Positions 25,804 through 33,747 of a DNA stretch of 64,000 nt are shown here, piece after piece. How positions within the stretch are numbered: position 1 is the stretch's first letter; the number at the start of each line of letters is the position of its first letter. The stretch covers positions 302,330 to 366,329 of the forward strand of contig JAHBUY010000006.1 of the NCBI GenBank assembly GCA_019637795.1, written 5' to 3'. The notes beneath the pieces were generated by a model that was not told the DNA's origin, made no database searches, and saw only the letters and a list, made by a program, of their open reading frames with translations. The translations under genes and the position numbers were made by a program. This DNA is from a bacterium (lineage in GTDB: Bacteria; Desulfobacterota; Binatia; HRBIN30; CADEER01).

Positions 25804-26273
25804 CCGCTCGACACCTAGCAGAGGTCGGCCGTCGTCACAGGCCCAGGCGCAGGCGCGACGCCGCGCAACCGCCAGCCCACTCCGGCTCCCGAGGAAGGCG
25901 CGTCGGCGACGCCGGCGTCGAGGGTTGGGCGCGCCACGGCAACGCGCAGCTAGCCCCGGGGCTGGCCTTGATGCGACAAGAGCCTTTCACCACGGAGGCA
26001 CGGAGACACGGAGAGTACTGATCTCGAAGCCCGCCCAGCGTTCATCCCAACGTTCATTGGAAATGGAGTGAGAAGAGGCCCCGCGCCTTCGCCATGGCAC
26101 CGAGCCCTCCGTGTCTCCGTGCCTCCGTGGTGAGGAGTTTTCTGTCTCATCGACGCAGGCCGCATGCCGACGGAGGGCTGAGCGAGCACGGCCGAATGGC
26201 GTGCGATCGGCGCTCGCCGTGGTAGCGCATTCATGAAGGATCCGGGCTAGGGTGCGGCGACCGTCGCCGCCCG
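25804..26273. other. Intergenic region between divergent genes, containing a palindromic element
   Basis: No gene is seen in this 470-base gap. 25804-25969 is GC-rich and unremarkable. 25970-26152 is the palindromic repeat element described separately. 26153-26273 holds no motif I can support and must include the start signals of the HPr-kinase-like gene. Confidence 0.6.
25970..26152. repeat. Palindromic dispersed repeat element, copy 1
   Basis: The outer arms contain a perfect 26-bp inverted repeat at 25988-26013 and 26107-26132, beginning CACCACGGAGGCACGG and itself built of GGAGNCAC steps. Weaker similarity extends the arms to about 25970 and 26152. The ~93-base centre has no open frame. 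The same arms and a diverged but recognisable centre recur at 40957-41138, so this is a mobile or repetitive element about 183 bp long. Confidence 0.85.
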
Positions 26274-27383
26274 ATGCCAACCATCCAGCTCACCTACCGG
26301 GGACTGTGCACGCGCGTCGAGGGCGCCGACGCGGACGAGCTGGCGTGGCTCACGGAGTTCCTGTCGCCCGCCTTCGGGCGCGATGATGCGGCGCCCGCCG
26401 ACTGCGTCGTGGCGGTCGAGGACGACGCCGCGCGGCTGGCGCGGCTCCGCGCGGTGGTCGACGACGCGGCGCCGCCGGCGCTCTGCCTGGTCCAGGACAC
26501 CGGCCCGATCTGCCTGCCGGCGCGCCACGACGCCGAGCGGTCGGTGGTCCGCCACGACGACGCGCAGCTCGCCTACGTGGCGAGCGCGGATCGGCGGCGG
26601 ATCGCGGTGGTGGCGGCGCGCCGCCACGAGAAGCGCCGCACCGCGCTGATGAAGCTGGTGCGCGAGCTGGCGATGTCCGCCGCCTGGTCGCGCGACAGCC
26701 TGGTGCTGCACGCCGCCGCCGGCGTCGCCGGCGGCTCGGCGATCCTCATCGCCGGCCCGAAGCGCGCCGGCAAGTCGAGCCTGCTGCTGCACCTGTTGCG
26801 CGCGCCGGGCGCGCGCCTGCTCAGCAACGATCGCACCGTCCTGGCGCTGGCGGACGAGGGAACGGTCGCCCACGGCATGCCGACGATCGTCAATCTGCGG
26901 CCCGACACCGTCGGCGCCCGCTTCGCCGACGACGCGGCGCGCGGCGACGCCTACCGCCATCGCTTCGCGCTCACCGTGGCGGAGGCCGCGGCGCGCCCGC
27001 CGGTCGCCGCGCCCGCGGACCGGCCGCTCTCCTGCTCGCCGCCGCAGCTCGCGCACCTGCTCGGCATCGACCTGGTGGGCCAGGCGCCGGCCGGCGTCCT
27101 GCTGCTGCCGCGCGTCGATCCGACCGCGCGCGGCATCGCGCTGCAGCGCCTGTCCACCGGCGAGGCCGCCGACCGTCTGGCCGAGGTCCTCTTCGCCGCC
27201 CACAGCGGGCCCCGCATCTCGGAGGTCTTCGCCCTCCCCGATCGCAGCCGCGCGCCCCGCCCGGCCGAGCTCGCCCATCTGTGGCGCGCCTGCGTCGAGC
27301 GGCTGCGCGTCTTCGCCTGCCGTCTCGGTCCCGACGCCTACGCCGGCGACGCCACCTCCCTGCTCGCCCGCCTGCGCGACTGA
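26274..27383 (+). CDS. HPr-kinase-like (HprK C-domain-like) P-loop protein
   Basis: This is a 369-residue protein. The centre carries LVLHAAAGVAGGSAILIAG followed by the P-loop GPKRAGKSS (Lys167), then RLLSNDRTVLAL, the order seen in HPr-kinase-type and PqqD-associated kinases. Its N-terminal ~120 residues are an unassigned alpha/beta region (TYRGLCTRVEGADADELAWL). The C-terminal part, with LLPRVDPTARGIALQRLSTGEAAD, resembles the family's substrate-side region. No HPr, PTS or peptide-maturase gene is nearby, so the target is unknown. ATG at 26274 without an obvious ribosome site. Confidence 0.68.
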   Translation: MPTIQLTYRGLCTRVEGADADELAWLTEFLSPAFGRDDAAPADCVVAVEDDAARLARLRAVVDDAAPPALCLVQDTGPICLPARHDAERSVVRHDDAQLAYVASADRRRIAVVAARRHEKRRTALMKLVRELAMSAAWSRDSLVLHAAAGVAGGSAILIAGPKRAGKSSLLLHLLRAPGARLLSNDRTVLALADEGTVAHGMPTIVNLRPDTVGARFADDAARGDAYRHRFALTVAEAAARPPVAAPADRPLSCSPPQLAHLLGIDLVGQAPAGVLLLPRVDPTARGIALQRLSTGEAADRLAEVLFAAHSGPRISEVFALPDRSRAPRPAELAHLWRACVERLRVFACRLGPDAYAGDATSLLARLRD

Positions 27384-27427
27384 GCGCGCCGCGCGGGGCA
27401 TCCGCCGCGCCTGCGGCGCTCGAACGA

Positions 27428-27464
27428 CGACGGCCCGCGACTCCTCGGGAGCCGCGGGCCGTCG
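27428..27464. terminator. Strong hairpin between HPr-kinase-like gene and tRNA
   Basis: A perfect 12-bp stem (27428-27439 with 27453-27464), plus an inner CTCC/GGAG stem, lies 2 bases beyond the encoded CCA of the minus-strand tRNA and 44 bases after the plus-strand gene's stop. It probably ends both transcripts, although there is no T-tract. Confidence 0.55.
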
Positions 27465-27466
27465 AT

Positions 27467-27543
<77 letters not shown>

Positions 27544-27557
27544 TCAGGGGAATCGCA

Positions 27558-27586
27558 GAGTTAGCCGCAGGGGGTGGTGAAGTCAA
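27558..27586 (-). promoter_or_regulatory. Candidate promoter of the tRNA-fMet gene
   Basis: Read on the minus strand, TTGACT (27581-27586) is separated by 17 bases from TAACTC (27558-27563), which lies 14 bases before the tRNA 5' end. The position is right for a tRNA promoter; the -10 match is weak. Confidence 0.5.
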
Positions 27587-27670
27587 CGGGGGCGATTGAC
27601 ACCACCGACACAGCGGGCAGAGTCCGCGCGTGCCGATCGCAGAGACCTCCGCCGCGCGCGGGCGACCACC

Positions 27671-28369
27671 GTGCTGACCGTCCTCTTCCTCGGCCTGCTG
27701 GTCGGCTTGCGGCACGCGCTGGAGGCCGACCACATCGCGGCGGTGACGTCGCTCGCCAGCCGCGCCGCGTCGTGGCGCGAGCGGCTGGCGGTGGCGGCGG
27801 TCTGGGGCAGCGGACACGCCCTGGCGCTGATGCTGCTCGGCGGCACGCTCGTCGCCCTCGGCACCGCCCTGCCGGAACGCGTGGCGCGCGGCTTCGAGAT
27901 GGCCGCCGGCGGCATGCTGATCGCGCTCGGCGCCGACGTGCTGCGCCGCCTGCGCCGGCGGCGCGTGCACCTCCACGTCCATGCGCACGGCGACGGCGTC
28001 CGCCACCTGCACATCCACGCCCACGACGCGACGCCACAGCACGCGCCCGCGGCGCACGCGCACCGGCACCCGTTCGGGCTGCTGCCGCGCGCGCTCGCCG
28101 TCGGCGGCATCCATGGCCTCGCCGGCTCGGGGGCGCTGGTGGTGCTGTCGATGCAGATGCTCGGCTCCGGCGCCCTCGCGGTCGTCTACGTCCTCTGCTT
28201 CGCGATCGGCTCGATCCTCGGCATGACCGCCTTCTCGCTGGTGCTCACCCTGCCCTTCGCGCTCTCGCCGCGCCTGCTCGAGGCGACCGCCGGCCGCCTG
28301 GAGGCCGCGGTCGGCGTCGTCACCATCACCCTCGGCGGCTGGATGGCGCTGCAGGCGGCCGCCTTCTGA
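27671..28369 (+). CDS. NiCoT-type nickel/cobalt transporter
   Basis: This is a ~232-residue integral membrane transporter. The first helix carries the NiCoT signature H-x4-D-H (RHALEADHIAAV) used for Ni2+/Co2+ recognition. Further helices follow (GSGHALALMLLGGTLVALG; VARGFEMAAGGMLIALGAD). A His-rich cytoplasmic loop (HLHVHAHGDG, HLHIHAHDA) separates the two halves, then IHGLAGSGALVVLSMQM. I chose GTG 27671 because it begins at the first hydrophobic helix. A TTG at 27596 would add 25 highly charged residues. No hydrogenase or urease genes are in the window. The last ~184 bases overlap the tail of the opposite-strand pseudouridine synthase gene. Confidence 0.83.
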   Translation: MLTVLFLGLLVGLRHALEADHIAAVTSLASRAASWRERLAVAAVWGSGHALALMLLGGTLVALGTALPERVARGFEMAAGGMLIALGADVLRRLRRRRVHLHVHAHGDGVRHLHIHAHDATPQHAPAAHAHRHPFGLLPRALAVGGIHGLAGSGALVVLSMQMLGSGALAVVYVLCFAIGSILGMTAFSLVLTLPFALSPRLLEATAGRLEAAVGVVTITLGGWMALQAAAF

Positions 28370-29517
28370 CGGGCGCGGTCGCGCCGGCTTCGGCGGCGGA
28401 CGCCGCCGCCGGGCCAGCGTCCCGCTCGCGCCTGCCTAGCGGCGCGGCGCGGCTGCGGCCGCCCGCGCCGGCGCGCGGCGACGCCGTGCGCCGCGGCGCG
28501 GGCCGCCGGCGCCACGCGGGTGCTCGTCGTCACGCCCGGGCGGCACGGATGGGCCCGCACGCCGGGGCTGGCGGGACGGCGCGGCGGCCCCGCGATCCTC
28601 GCCGCGCATGGCGGCGGCGGGCGCGGCGCGCGGCGCGGCGGCTGGCCGCCCTGCTGCCAGCGACCGTGGGCCCCCCGAGTTGGCGGCCGCGCTGGCGCGC
28701 TGGCATCCCCGGCGTCGTCGCGGCGGACGGGCGGGCGCTGGCGGCCGCGCGGCGGACGCGCCGGACGCGGCGGCGGCGCCGGCCGGCGGAGCTGCTCGAC
28801 CTCACCCGGATCGAGGTGGCGCCAGTGGCCGGGCGGCAGCGCGCCGAGCCGCAGGCCGCCGAAGGCGACGCGCACCAGCTTCTCGACCGGCAGGCCGACC
28901 GCCTCGCACATGCGCCGCACCTGGCGGTTCTTGCCCTCGGCGAGCGTGATCGAGAGCCATGTCTTGTGCGCGCGCTGGCGCAGGATGCGGACCTCGGCCG
29001 GATTGGTGGTGCCGTCGGCGAGGCGCACGCCGCCCGCCAGCGTGGCGAGCTGGCTCGGTTGCGGATCGCCCTTCACCTTCACCTGGTAGGTCTTGCGGAT
29101 TCCATAGCGCGGGTGGGTGAGGCGCAGCGCCAGCTCGCCGTCGTTGGTGAGCAGCAGCAGGCCGGCCGAGTGGTAGTCGAGGCGGCCGACCGGAAAGACG
29201 CGCGCCCGCACGCCCTTCAGCAGGTCGCGCACGGTCGGCCGGCCCTCCGGGTCGTCGAGCGTGGTGACGACGCCGACCGGTTTGTTCAGCAGCAGATAGA
29301 TGGGCGGCGCCGACGGCCGCAGCGGCTTGCCGTCAACCGCGATCCGATCCGTCCACGGATTCGCCCGCGTCCCCAGCTCCGTCGTCGTCCGCCCGTTCAC
29401 CGTCACCCGCCCCGAGCGGATCAGCGCTTCCGCCGCTCGCCGCGAGCTCACCCCCGCCTGGCTGAGAATCTTCTGCAGTCGCTCGCCACTCGTCGGCGTC
29501 GTCGATGACCGTTTCAT
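28186..29517 (-). CDS. rluB: 23S rRNA pseudouridine synthase (RluB/RsuA family) with long basic C-terminal extension
   Basis: This is a 443-residue protein. An S4 RNA-binding domain (ERLQKILSQAGVSSRRAAEA, then VTVNG) is followed by the RsuA/RluB catalytic domain with Asp114 in GRLDYHSAGLLLLTND, then KTYQVKVKG and LAEGKNRQVRRM. This normal core ends near residue 245. The remaining ~200 residues are Arg/Pro/Ala-rich low complexity, possibly a real RNA-binding tail or an accident of a missing stop in GC-rich DNA. AGGAG lies 7 bases before the ATG. Its first 185 bases overlap the 3' end of scpB in another frame, and its last 184 overlap the Ni/Co transporter gene antisense. It modifies a uridine of 23S rRNA (family knowledge). 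Confidence 0.88.
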   Translation of the reverse strand: MKRSSTTPTSGERLQKILSQAGVSSRRAAEALIRSGRVTVNGRTTTELGTRANPWTDRIAVDGKPLRPSAPPIYLLLNKPVGVVTTLDDPEGRPTVRDLLKGVRARVFPVGRLDYHSAGLLLLTNDGELALRLTHPRYGIRKTYQVKVKGDPQPSQLATLAGGVRLADGTTNPAEVRILRQRAHKTWLSITLAEGKNRQVRRMCEAVGLPVEKLVRVAFGGLRLGALPPGHWRHLDPGEVEQLRRPAPPPRPARPPRGRQRPPVRRDDAGDASAPARPPTRGAHGRWQQGGQPPRRAPRPPPPCAARIAGPPRRPASPGVRAHPCRPGVTTSTRVAPAARAAAHGVAARRRGRPQPRRAARQARAGRWPGGGVRRRSRRDRARQKAAACSAIQPPRVMVTTPTAASRRPAVASSRRGESAKGRVSTSEKAVMPRIEPIAKQRT

Positions 29518-30154
29518 CTTCCGGCTCCTGCACCGGACCGATTTCCTTCAGCGCCGGCAGTTGTGCGAGGTCGTTGAGGCCGAAGACCTCGAGGAACTCG
29601 GGCGTCGTCCCGTACATCAGCGGCCGGCCGACGGCCTCCTTGCGGCCGGCGATCTTGATCAACCGCCGCGCCAGCAGGGTGGTGATGGCGCTGTCGCAGT
29701 CGACGCCGCGCACCGCCTCGATCTCGGCCCGCGTCGCCGGCTGCTTGTAGGCGACCACCGCCAGCGTCTCGAGCGCCGCGCGGCCGAGCCGCGCCGGCCG
29801 CTCGCGCAGCAGCGAGCGCACCCAGTCGGCGTTGGCCGGCGCGCTGCGCAACTGGAAGCCGCCGGCCACTGCCTGCAGCGTGATGCCGCGCCCTGGCTGA
29901 TTGTAGGTCGCCATCAGGCGCTCGACCGACGCCCGGACCTCCTTCGCCGTCGGCCCCTGCAGCACGTCGACCATGCGCTTGAGCGCCAACGGCGAGCCCG
30001 CCGCGAAGAGCAGGCTCTCGACGATGCCGTCGAGCCGTTCGGCCAGCGCCTCGGCGCCGCTCGCCACCTCCGGCGGCAGCGCGCCGCCGCCCACCACCTC
30101 GTCCGTCACAGCCTCCACCACATCCTCCTCTCCCATCGCCGGCTCCGCGCTCAC
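29333..30154 (-). CDS. scpB: Segregation and condensation protein ScpB
   Basis: This 273-residue subunit of the SMC-ScpA-ScpB condensin compacts and segregates the chromosome. The two winged-helix domains are recognisable: LAERLDGIVESLLFAAGSPL at the start of the first, then RLGRAALETLAVVAYKQPAT and IEAVRGVDCDSAITTLLARR, and LMYGTTPEFLEVFGLNDLAQLP at the end of the conserved part. The last ~60 residues are acidic, Gly/Asp-rich and unconserved, and are encoded where the gene overlaps rluB. GTG at 30154 overlaps the scpA stop by 4 bases (GTGA); an ATG 18 bases in is the alternative. Confidence 0.93.
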   Translation of the reverse strand: MSAEPAMGEEDVVEAVTDEVVGGGALPPEVASGAEALAERLDGIVESLLFAAGSPLALKRMVDVLQGPTAKEVRASVERLMATYNQPGRGITLQAVAGGFQLRSAPANADWVRSLLRERPARLGRAALETLAVVAYKQPATRAEIEAVRGVDCDSAITTLLARRLIKIAGRKEAVGRPLMYGTTPEFLEVFGLNDLAQLPALKEIGPVQEPEDETVIDDADEWRATAEDSQPGGGELAASGGSADPLGAGDGERADDDGAGDAGESVDGSDRG

Positions 30155-30999
30155 TCCTCGGCCGCGAGCCCCGGATCGGGCTGCGCCGCCGCGCTCCCGT
30201 CGTACTCCTCCAGCAGGTCGATCGCCACCGTCGAGACGTCGTCCACCGCGAGGGTGATGACGATCGGCCCGAGCACCTCCTCTTGCAGCGCCTCGACCAC
30301 GTGTTGCTTCATCAGCTCGAGCACGGCCAGGAAGGTGACGATCACGTAGCCGCGCGTCGGGCGCTCCCCGAACAGGCTGTCGAAGGCGACCCGGCGGGCG
30401 ACGCCGAGGGTCGCCAGCAGGCCGTCGATGCGCGACCGCAGCGAGATGGCCTCGCCTTCGACCTGATGCACCGGGTCCGGCGCCGCCCGCTTGAGCACGG
30501 CGCGGAACGCCTCCATGAGCTCCCACAGGGTGACACGGATCCGCGGCACGCCCTCGGGCTCCGGCGGCAGGCCCTCGCTGCTGGGCTCGCGCGCGAACGT
30601 GTCGCGGCGCAGCAGCGGCCGCTCGGCCAGCGCCTCGGCCGCCTCGCGGAAGCGCTGGTACTCGAGCAGTTGGCGGACCAGGTCGGCGCGCGGGTCGGCC
30701 TCCTCGCCCTCCTCCGGCTCGGCCGACGGCAGCAGCAGGCGCGACTTGATCAGCGTCAGCGTCGCCGCCATGACCAGGTACTCGCCGGCGATGTCGAGGT
30801 TGAGGTCGCGCATCAGGTCGAGGTAGCCGAGGTACTGCTCGGTGATCCGCGCCACCGGCAGCTCGCGCACGTCGACCTCGTTGCGCTTGATCAGGTGCAG
30901 CAGCAGATCGAGCGGCCCCTCGAACAGCTCGAGCCGCACCCGATAGGGCAGCCGCAACGGCAGTTGGACGCCGCCCGCCTGGTCCTGCTCCCCGCTCAT
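30151..30999 (-). CDS. scpA: Segregation and condensation protein ScpA
   Basis: This 282-residue kleisin subunit of the SMC complex bridges the SMC heads. The N-terminus holds the diagnostic RLELFEGPLDLLLHLIKRNEVDV and ITEQYLGYLDLMRDLNLDIA, followed by AATLTLIKSRLLLPS. The C-terminal winged helix includes GYVIVTFLAVLELMKQHVVE. The middle linker is acidic and of normal length. It lies between trpS (72-base gap) and scpB (4-base overlap) in an M50-trpS-scpA-scpB-rluB order that I recall from deltaproteobacteria. Confidence 0.95.
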   Translation of the reverse strand: MSGEQDQAGGVQLPLRLPYRVRLELFEGPLDLLLHLIKRNEVDVRELPVARITEQYLGYLDLMRDLNLDIAGEYLVMAATLTLIKSRLLLPSAEPEEGEEADPRADLVRQLLEYQRFREAAEALAERPLLRRDTFAREPSSEGLPPEPEGVPRIRVTLWELMEAFRAVLKRAAPDPVHQVEGEAISLRSRIDGLLATLGVARRVAFDSLFGERPTRGYVIVTFLAVLELMKQHVVEALQEEVLGPIVITLAVDDVSTVAIDLLEEYDGSAAAQPDPGLAAEE

Positions 31000-31071
31000 G
31001 GATGCCGTCTTCCTAGCCCGAAATGGTCCGAGATTGCACGCGCGGCGCCGACGGGCCGCTCTCCCCGCCGC

Positions 31072-32088
31072 TCAGATCTTCATCGCCTCGCGCACGGCGC
31101 CCATGGTCTCGGCGGCGGCGCGCCGGGCCCTGGCGTTGCCGCTGGCGAGCACGTCGCCGACGATCTCCGGGGTGCGCTCGAGCTCGCCGCGGCGGGCGCA
31201 GATGGGGGCGATCTCGGCCAGCACGTGCTTGATCATGAGGCGCTTGCAGTCGAGGCAGCCGATGCCGGCGCTGCGGCAGCCCTCGTTCACCACCGCCAGC
31301 TCCTGCGGCGTGCAGTAGATGCGGTGCAGGTTGTAGGCCGGGCAGTCGTTGGGATCGCCGGGATCGGTGCGGCGGACGCGGCGCGGGTCGGTCGCCATGC
31401 GCTCGAGCTTGCGCGCGATGTCGTCCGGCGGCTCGGAGAGGAAGACGGCGTTGTGGTAGCTCTTGCTCATCTTGCGGCCGTCGGTGCCGGGGATCTTCGG
31501 CGACTCCGTCAGCAGCGCTTCCGGCTCGACCAGCACCTTGCCGTAGAGATGATTGAAGCGGCGCGCCACTTCGCGGGTCATCTCGAGGTGCGGCACCTGG
31601 TCGACGCCGACCGGCACGCCGGTGGCGCGGTAGATGAGGATGTCGGCCGACTGCAGCACCGGGTAGCCGAGCATGCCGTAGTTGAGATGGCTCATCGCCG
31701 TCTCGTCGTCGCCGCTGTCGAGCAGCCCCAGCTCGCGCGCCTGCTCCTTGATGGTCGGGTTACGCAGCAGCCAGGGCGTCGGCACGATCATCGACAGCAG
31801 GAGGTGCAGCTCGGCGTGCTCCTTGACGGCCGACTGCACGAACAGCACGACGCGCTCGGGGTCGAGGCCGGCGGCGAGCCAGTCGAGCACCATCTCACGG
31901 GTGCTGTCGCGGACGCCGCTCGGATCCTGCCAGCCGGTGGTGAGCGCGTGCCAGTCGGCGACGAAGAAGAAGCACTCCCCCTCGTCCTGCAGGCGCAGCC
32001 AGTTGACCAGCGCGCCGCGCAGGTGCCCGAGATGCAGCCGGCCGGTCGGCCGGCAGCCGCTGACGATCCGCCGTCGGCCTGCCATCAT
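31072..32088 (-). CDS. trpS: Tryptophan-tRNA ligase
   Basis: This 338-residue class I aminoacyl-tRNA synthetase charges tRNA-Trp. The HIGH motif is HLGH (residues 19-22) in GCRPTGRLHLGHLRGAL, and the KMSKS motif is in DGRKMSKSYHN. Family segments MSHLNYGMLGYPVLQSADIL and GVPVGVDQVPHLEMTREVARRFN are clear, as is the GCLDCKRLM region near the C-terminus. Two tandem ATG codons exist; the first (32088) overlaps the stop of the M50 protease gene in an ATGA junction, indicating translational coupling. Confidence 0.96.
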   Translation of the reverse strand: MMAGRRRIVSGCRPTGRLHLGHLRGALVNWLRLQDEGECFFFVADWHALTTGWQDPSGVRDSTREMVLDWLAAGLDPERVVLFVQSAVKEHAELHLLLSMIVPTPWLLRNPTIKEQARELGLLDSGDDETAMSHLNYGMLGYPVLQSADILIYRATGVPVGVDQVPHLEMTREVARRFNHLYGKVLVEPEALLTESPKIPGTDGRKMSKSYHNAVFLSEPPDDIARKLERMATDPRRVRRTDPGDPNDCPAYNLHRIYCTPQELAVVNEGCRSAGIGCLDCKRLMIKHVLAEIAPICARRGELERTPEIVGDVLASGNARARRAAAETMGAVREAMKI

Positions 32089-32705
32089 CCCCTCACCAGC
32101 ACGTGGACCAGCAGTCGCGTCACCGGCCCGATCAGCGAGCCGACCACGCCGGTGTAGAGGAGCCCGACGACGATCAGCATGCCGTAGGGTTCGAGCCGCC
32201 CGAACGCCCGCGCCACCGGCAGCGGCAGCAGGCCGAAGAGGACGCGGCCACCGTCGAGCGGCAGGATGGGCAGCATGTTGAACACGGCCAGCGCGACGTT
32301 GATCTGCATGCCGACGATCGGCACCTGGGCGGCGGCCCGCAGGTCGTGCAGGAGGAGCTGGTGCGCCAGCCAGACGCAGATGACGGCGAGCGCGAGATTG
32401 GTCGCCGGCCCGGCGAGGGCGACGAAAACCATGTCGCGCTTGGGACGGCGCAGGCGGCCGAAGTGGACCGGCACCGGCTTCGCCCAGCCGAAGATCGGCA
32501 GCCCGGTGACCGCCAGCAGCAGCGGCAGGATGACGCTGCCGAAGGGGTCGATGTGGGGAATCGGGTTCAGCGTCAGGCGGCCGGCGCGGACCGCCGTGTC
32601 GTCGCCCAGGCGATACGCCACCCAGCCATGCGCGATCTCGTGCAGGATGATGGACAGCAAGAGCGGCGGCGCGACGAGGATGATTGCGAGGATCGGCGTG
32701 GCCAC
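32085..32705 (-). CDS. Site-2-type membrane metalloprotease (M50 family)
   Basis: This is a 206-residue polytopic membrane protease. The zinc motif HEIAH is at residues 22-26 inside the first helix (LLLSIILHEIAHGWVAYRLGD), and the third ligand is Asp151 in NMLPILPLDGGRV. LNPIPHIDPFGSVILP and FVALAGPATNLALAVI are typical of the short M50 subgroup without a PDZ domain. Such proteases cut transmembrane anti-sigma factors or other membrane proteins; the substrate here is unknown. GTG start. It overlaps trpS by 4 bases and follows xerD by 135 bases on the same strand. Confidence 0.92.
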   Translation of the reverse strand: MATPILAIILVAPPLLLSIILHEIAHGWVAYRLGDDTAVRAGRLTLNPIPHIDPFGSVILPLLLAVTGLPIFGWAKPVPVHFGRLRRPKRDMVFVALAGPATNLALAVICVWLAHQLLLHDLRAAAQVPIVGMQINVALAVFNMLPILPLDGGRVLFGLLPLPVARAFGRLEPYGMLIVVGLLYTGVVGSLIGPVTRLLVHVLVRG

Positions 32706-32840
32706 GCCCTGGGGTTATCAGAAACCCCACGCGAACCACAGGGAGGGCGCCCCCTCCCCGCGCCGCTCCCGCCACCCCCTGCCCGTCGAGCGCGCGGGCG
32801 CGGGCCTGGCGAGACGGCGCCGCGTTGATCGGGATGGAGG

Positions 32841-33725
32841 TCAGCCCCGGGGATGGAACTTCTTGTGCACCTCGCGCAGGCGCTCGCGCGCCACGTGGGT
32901 GTAGATCTCGGTCGTGCCGATGTCGGCGTGGCCGAGCATGAGCTGCACCGCGCGCAGGTCGGCGCCGCCCTCGACCAGGTGGGTGGCGAAGGCGTGGCGC
33001 AGGGTGTGCGGGCTCACGTGCTCGCGCAGGCCGACCTGCAGGGCGCGCCGGCGCAGGCGGCGCCAGAACGACTCCCGGGCCATCGGCGTGCCGGCGCGGG
33101 TGACGAACAGGTAGGGGCTGAGGCGGCGGCCGAGGAGTTGCGGCCGGACGTCGCGCAGGTAGACGAGCAGCCGCTCGCGCGCCAGCGTGCCGATCGGCAC
33201 CGCCCGTTCCTTGCGCCCCTTGCCGCTCACCGTCAGGTAGCCGGCCTCCAGCTTGACCTGGGCCACCGTGAGGCCGACCGTCTCCGACACCCGCAGGCCG
33301 GCGGCGTACATGAGCTCGATCATCGCCAGGTCGCGCTGCAGCAGCGGGTCGGCGGCGGCGGCGCCGAGCAGCTCGGCCACGCTCACCTGGGCGAGCGCCT
33401 GGGGCAGCGGCCGCCCGAGCCGCGGCCGGCGCAGCTCGCGGCTCGGATCGACGGCGAGCACGCCGTCGCGGACGAGAAAGGCGAAGAGGCCGCGCAGCGC
33501 GGCGAGCGCACGCGCCCGGCTGCGCGCGGCGAGGCCGCGCCGCTGCTCGGCCTCGAGGAAGGCGACCAGGTGCCCCGGCAGCACCGCCGCCGGGGTGCGC
33601 ACGCCGGCGCGCTCGAGGAACTGGACCAGCGCGGCGCAGTCGCGTCCGTAGCCCGCCAGGGTGTGGGGCGAGAGCCGCCGCTCGGCCGCCAGCCAGCTCA
33701 GGTACCGATCCACCGCCGCGTCCAC
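32841..33725 (-). CDS. xerD: Tyrosine recombinase XerD/XerC type
   Basis: This 294-residue site-specific recombinase resolves chromosome dimers at dif together with a partner Xer. The core-binding domain is at ~1-85 (VDRYLSWLAAERRLSPHTLAGY). The catalytic set is complete: Arg145 (AAGLRVSE), Lys169 (SGKGRKER), His240 and Arg243 (HTLRHAFATH), His266 (LGHADIGTT) and nucleophile Tyr275 (EIYTHV). The length matches chromosomal Xer proteins, not phage integrases. GTG start at 33725, 22 bases after the glnD stop. XerC versus XerD cannot be decided from this alone. Confidence 0.92.
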   Translation of the reverse strand: MDAAVDRYLSWLAAERRLSPHTLAGYGRDCAALVQFLERAGVRTPAAVLPGHLVAFLEAEQRRGLAARSRARALAALRGLFAFLVRDGVLAVDPSRELRRPRLGRPLPQALAQVSVAELLGAAAADPLLQRDLAMIELMYAAGLRVSETVGLTVAQVKLEAGYLTVSGKGRKERAVPIGTLARERLLVYLRDVRPQLLGRRLSPYLFVTRAGTPMARESFWRRLRRRALQVGLREHVSPHTLRHAFATHLVEGGADLRAVQLMLGHADIGTTEIYTHVARERLREVHKKFHPRG

Positions 33726-33747
33726 CGCCGCCCCTCCCCGCCCGCGC

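Noticed and set aside
25988..26132. CRISPR array formed by the repeated GGAGGCACGG units
   Set aside because: Only two arms in inverted orientation, no series of direct repeats with equal spacers and no cas genes; it is a palindromic element.
27574..29508. 644-residue plus-strand open frame spanning the Ni/Co transporter and rluB
   Set aside because: Runs through two real genes in wrong frames; no start signal or domain.
32841..33725. Phage or integron integrase
   Set aside because: Length, catalytic spacing and housekeeping neighbours fit chromosomal XerC/XerD; no phage genes or attachment sites are nearby.
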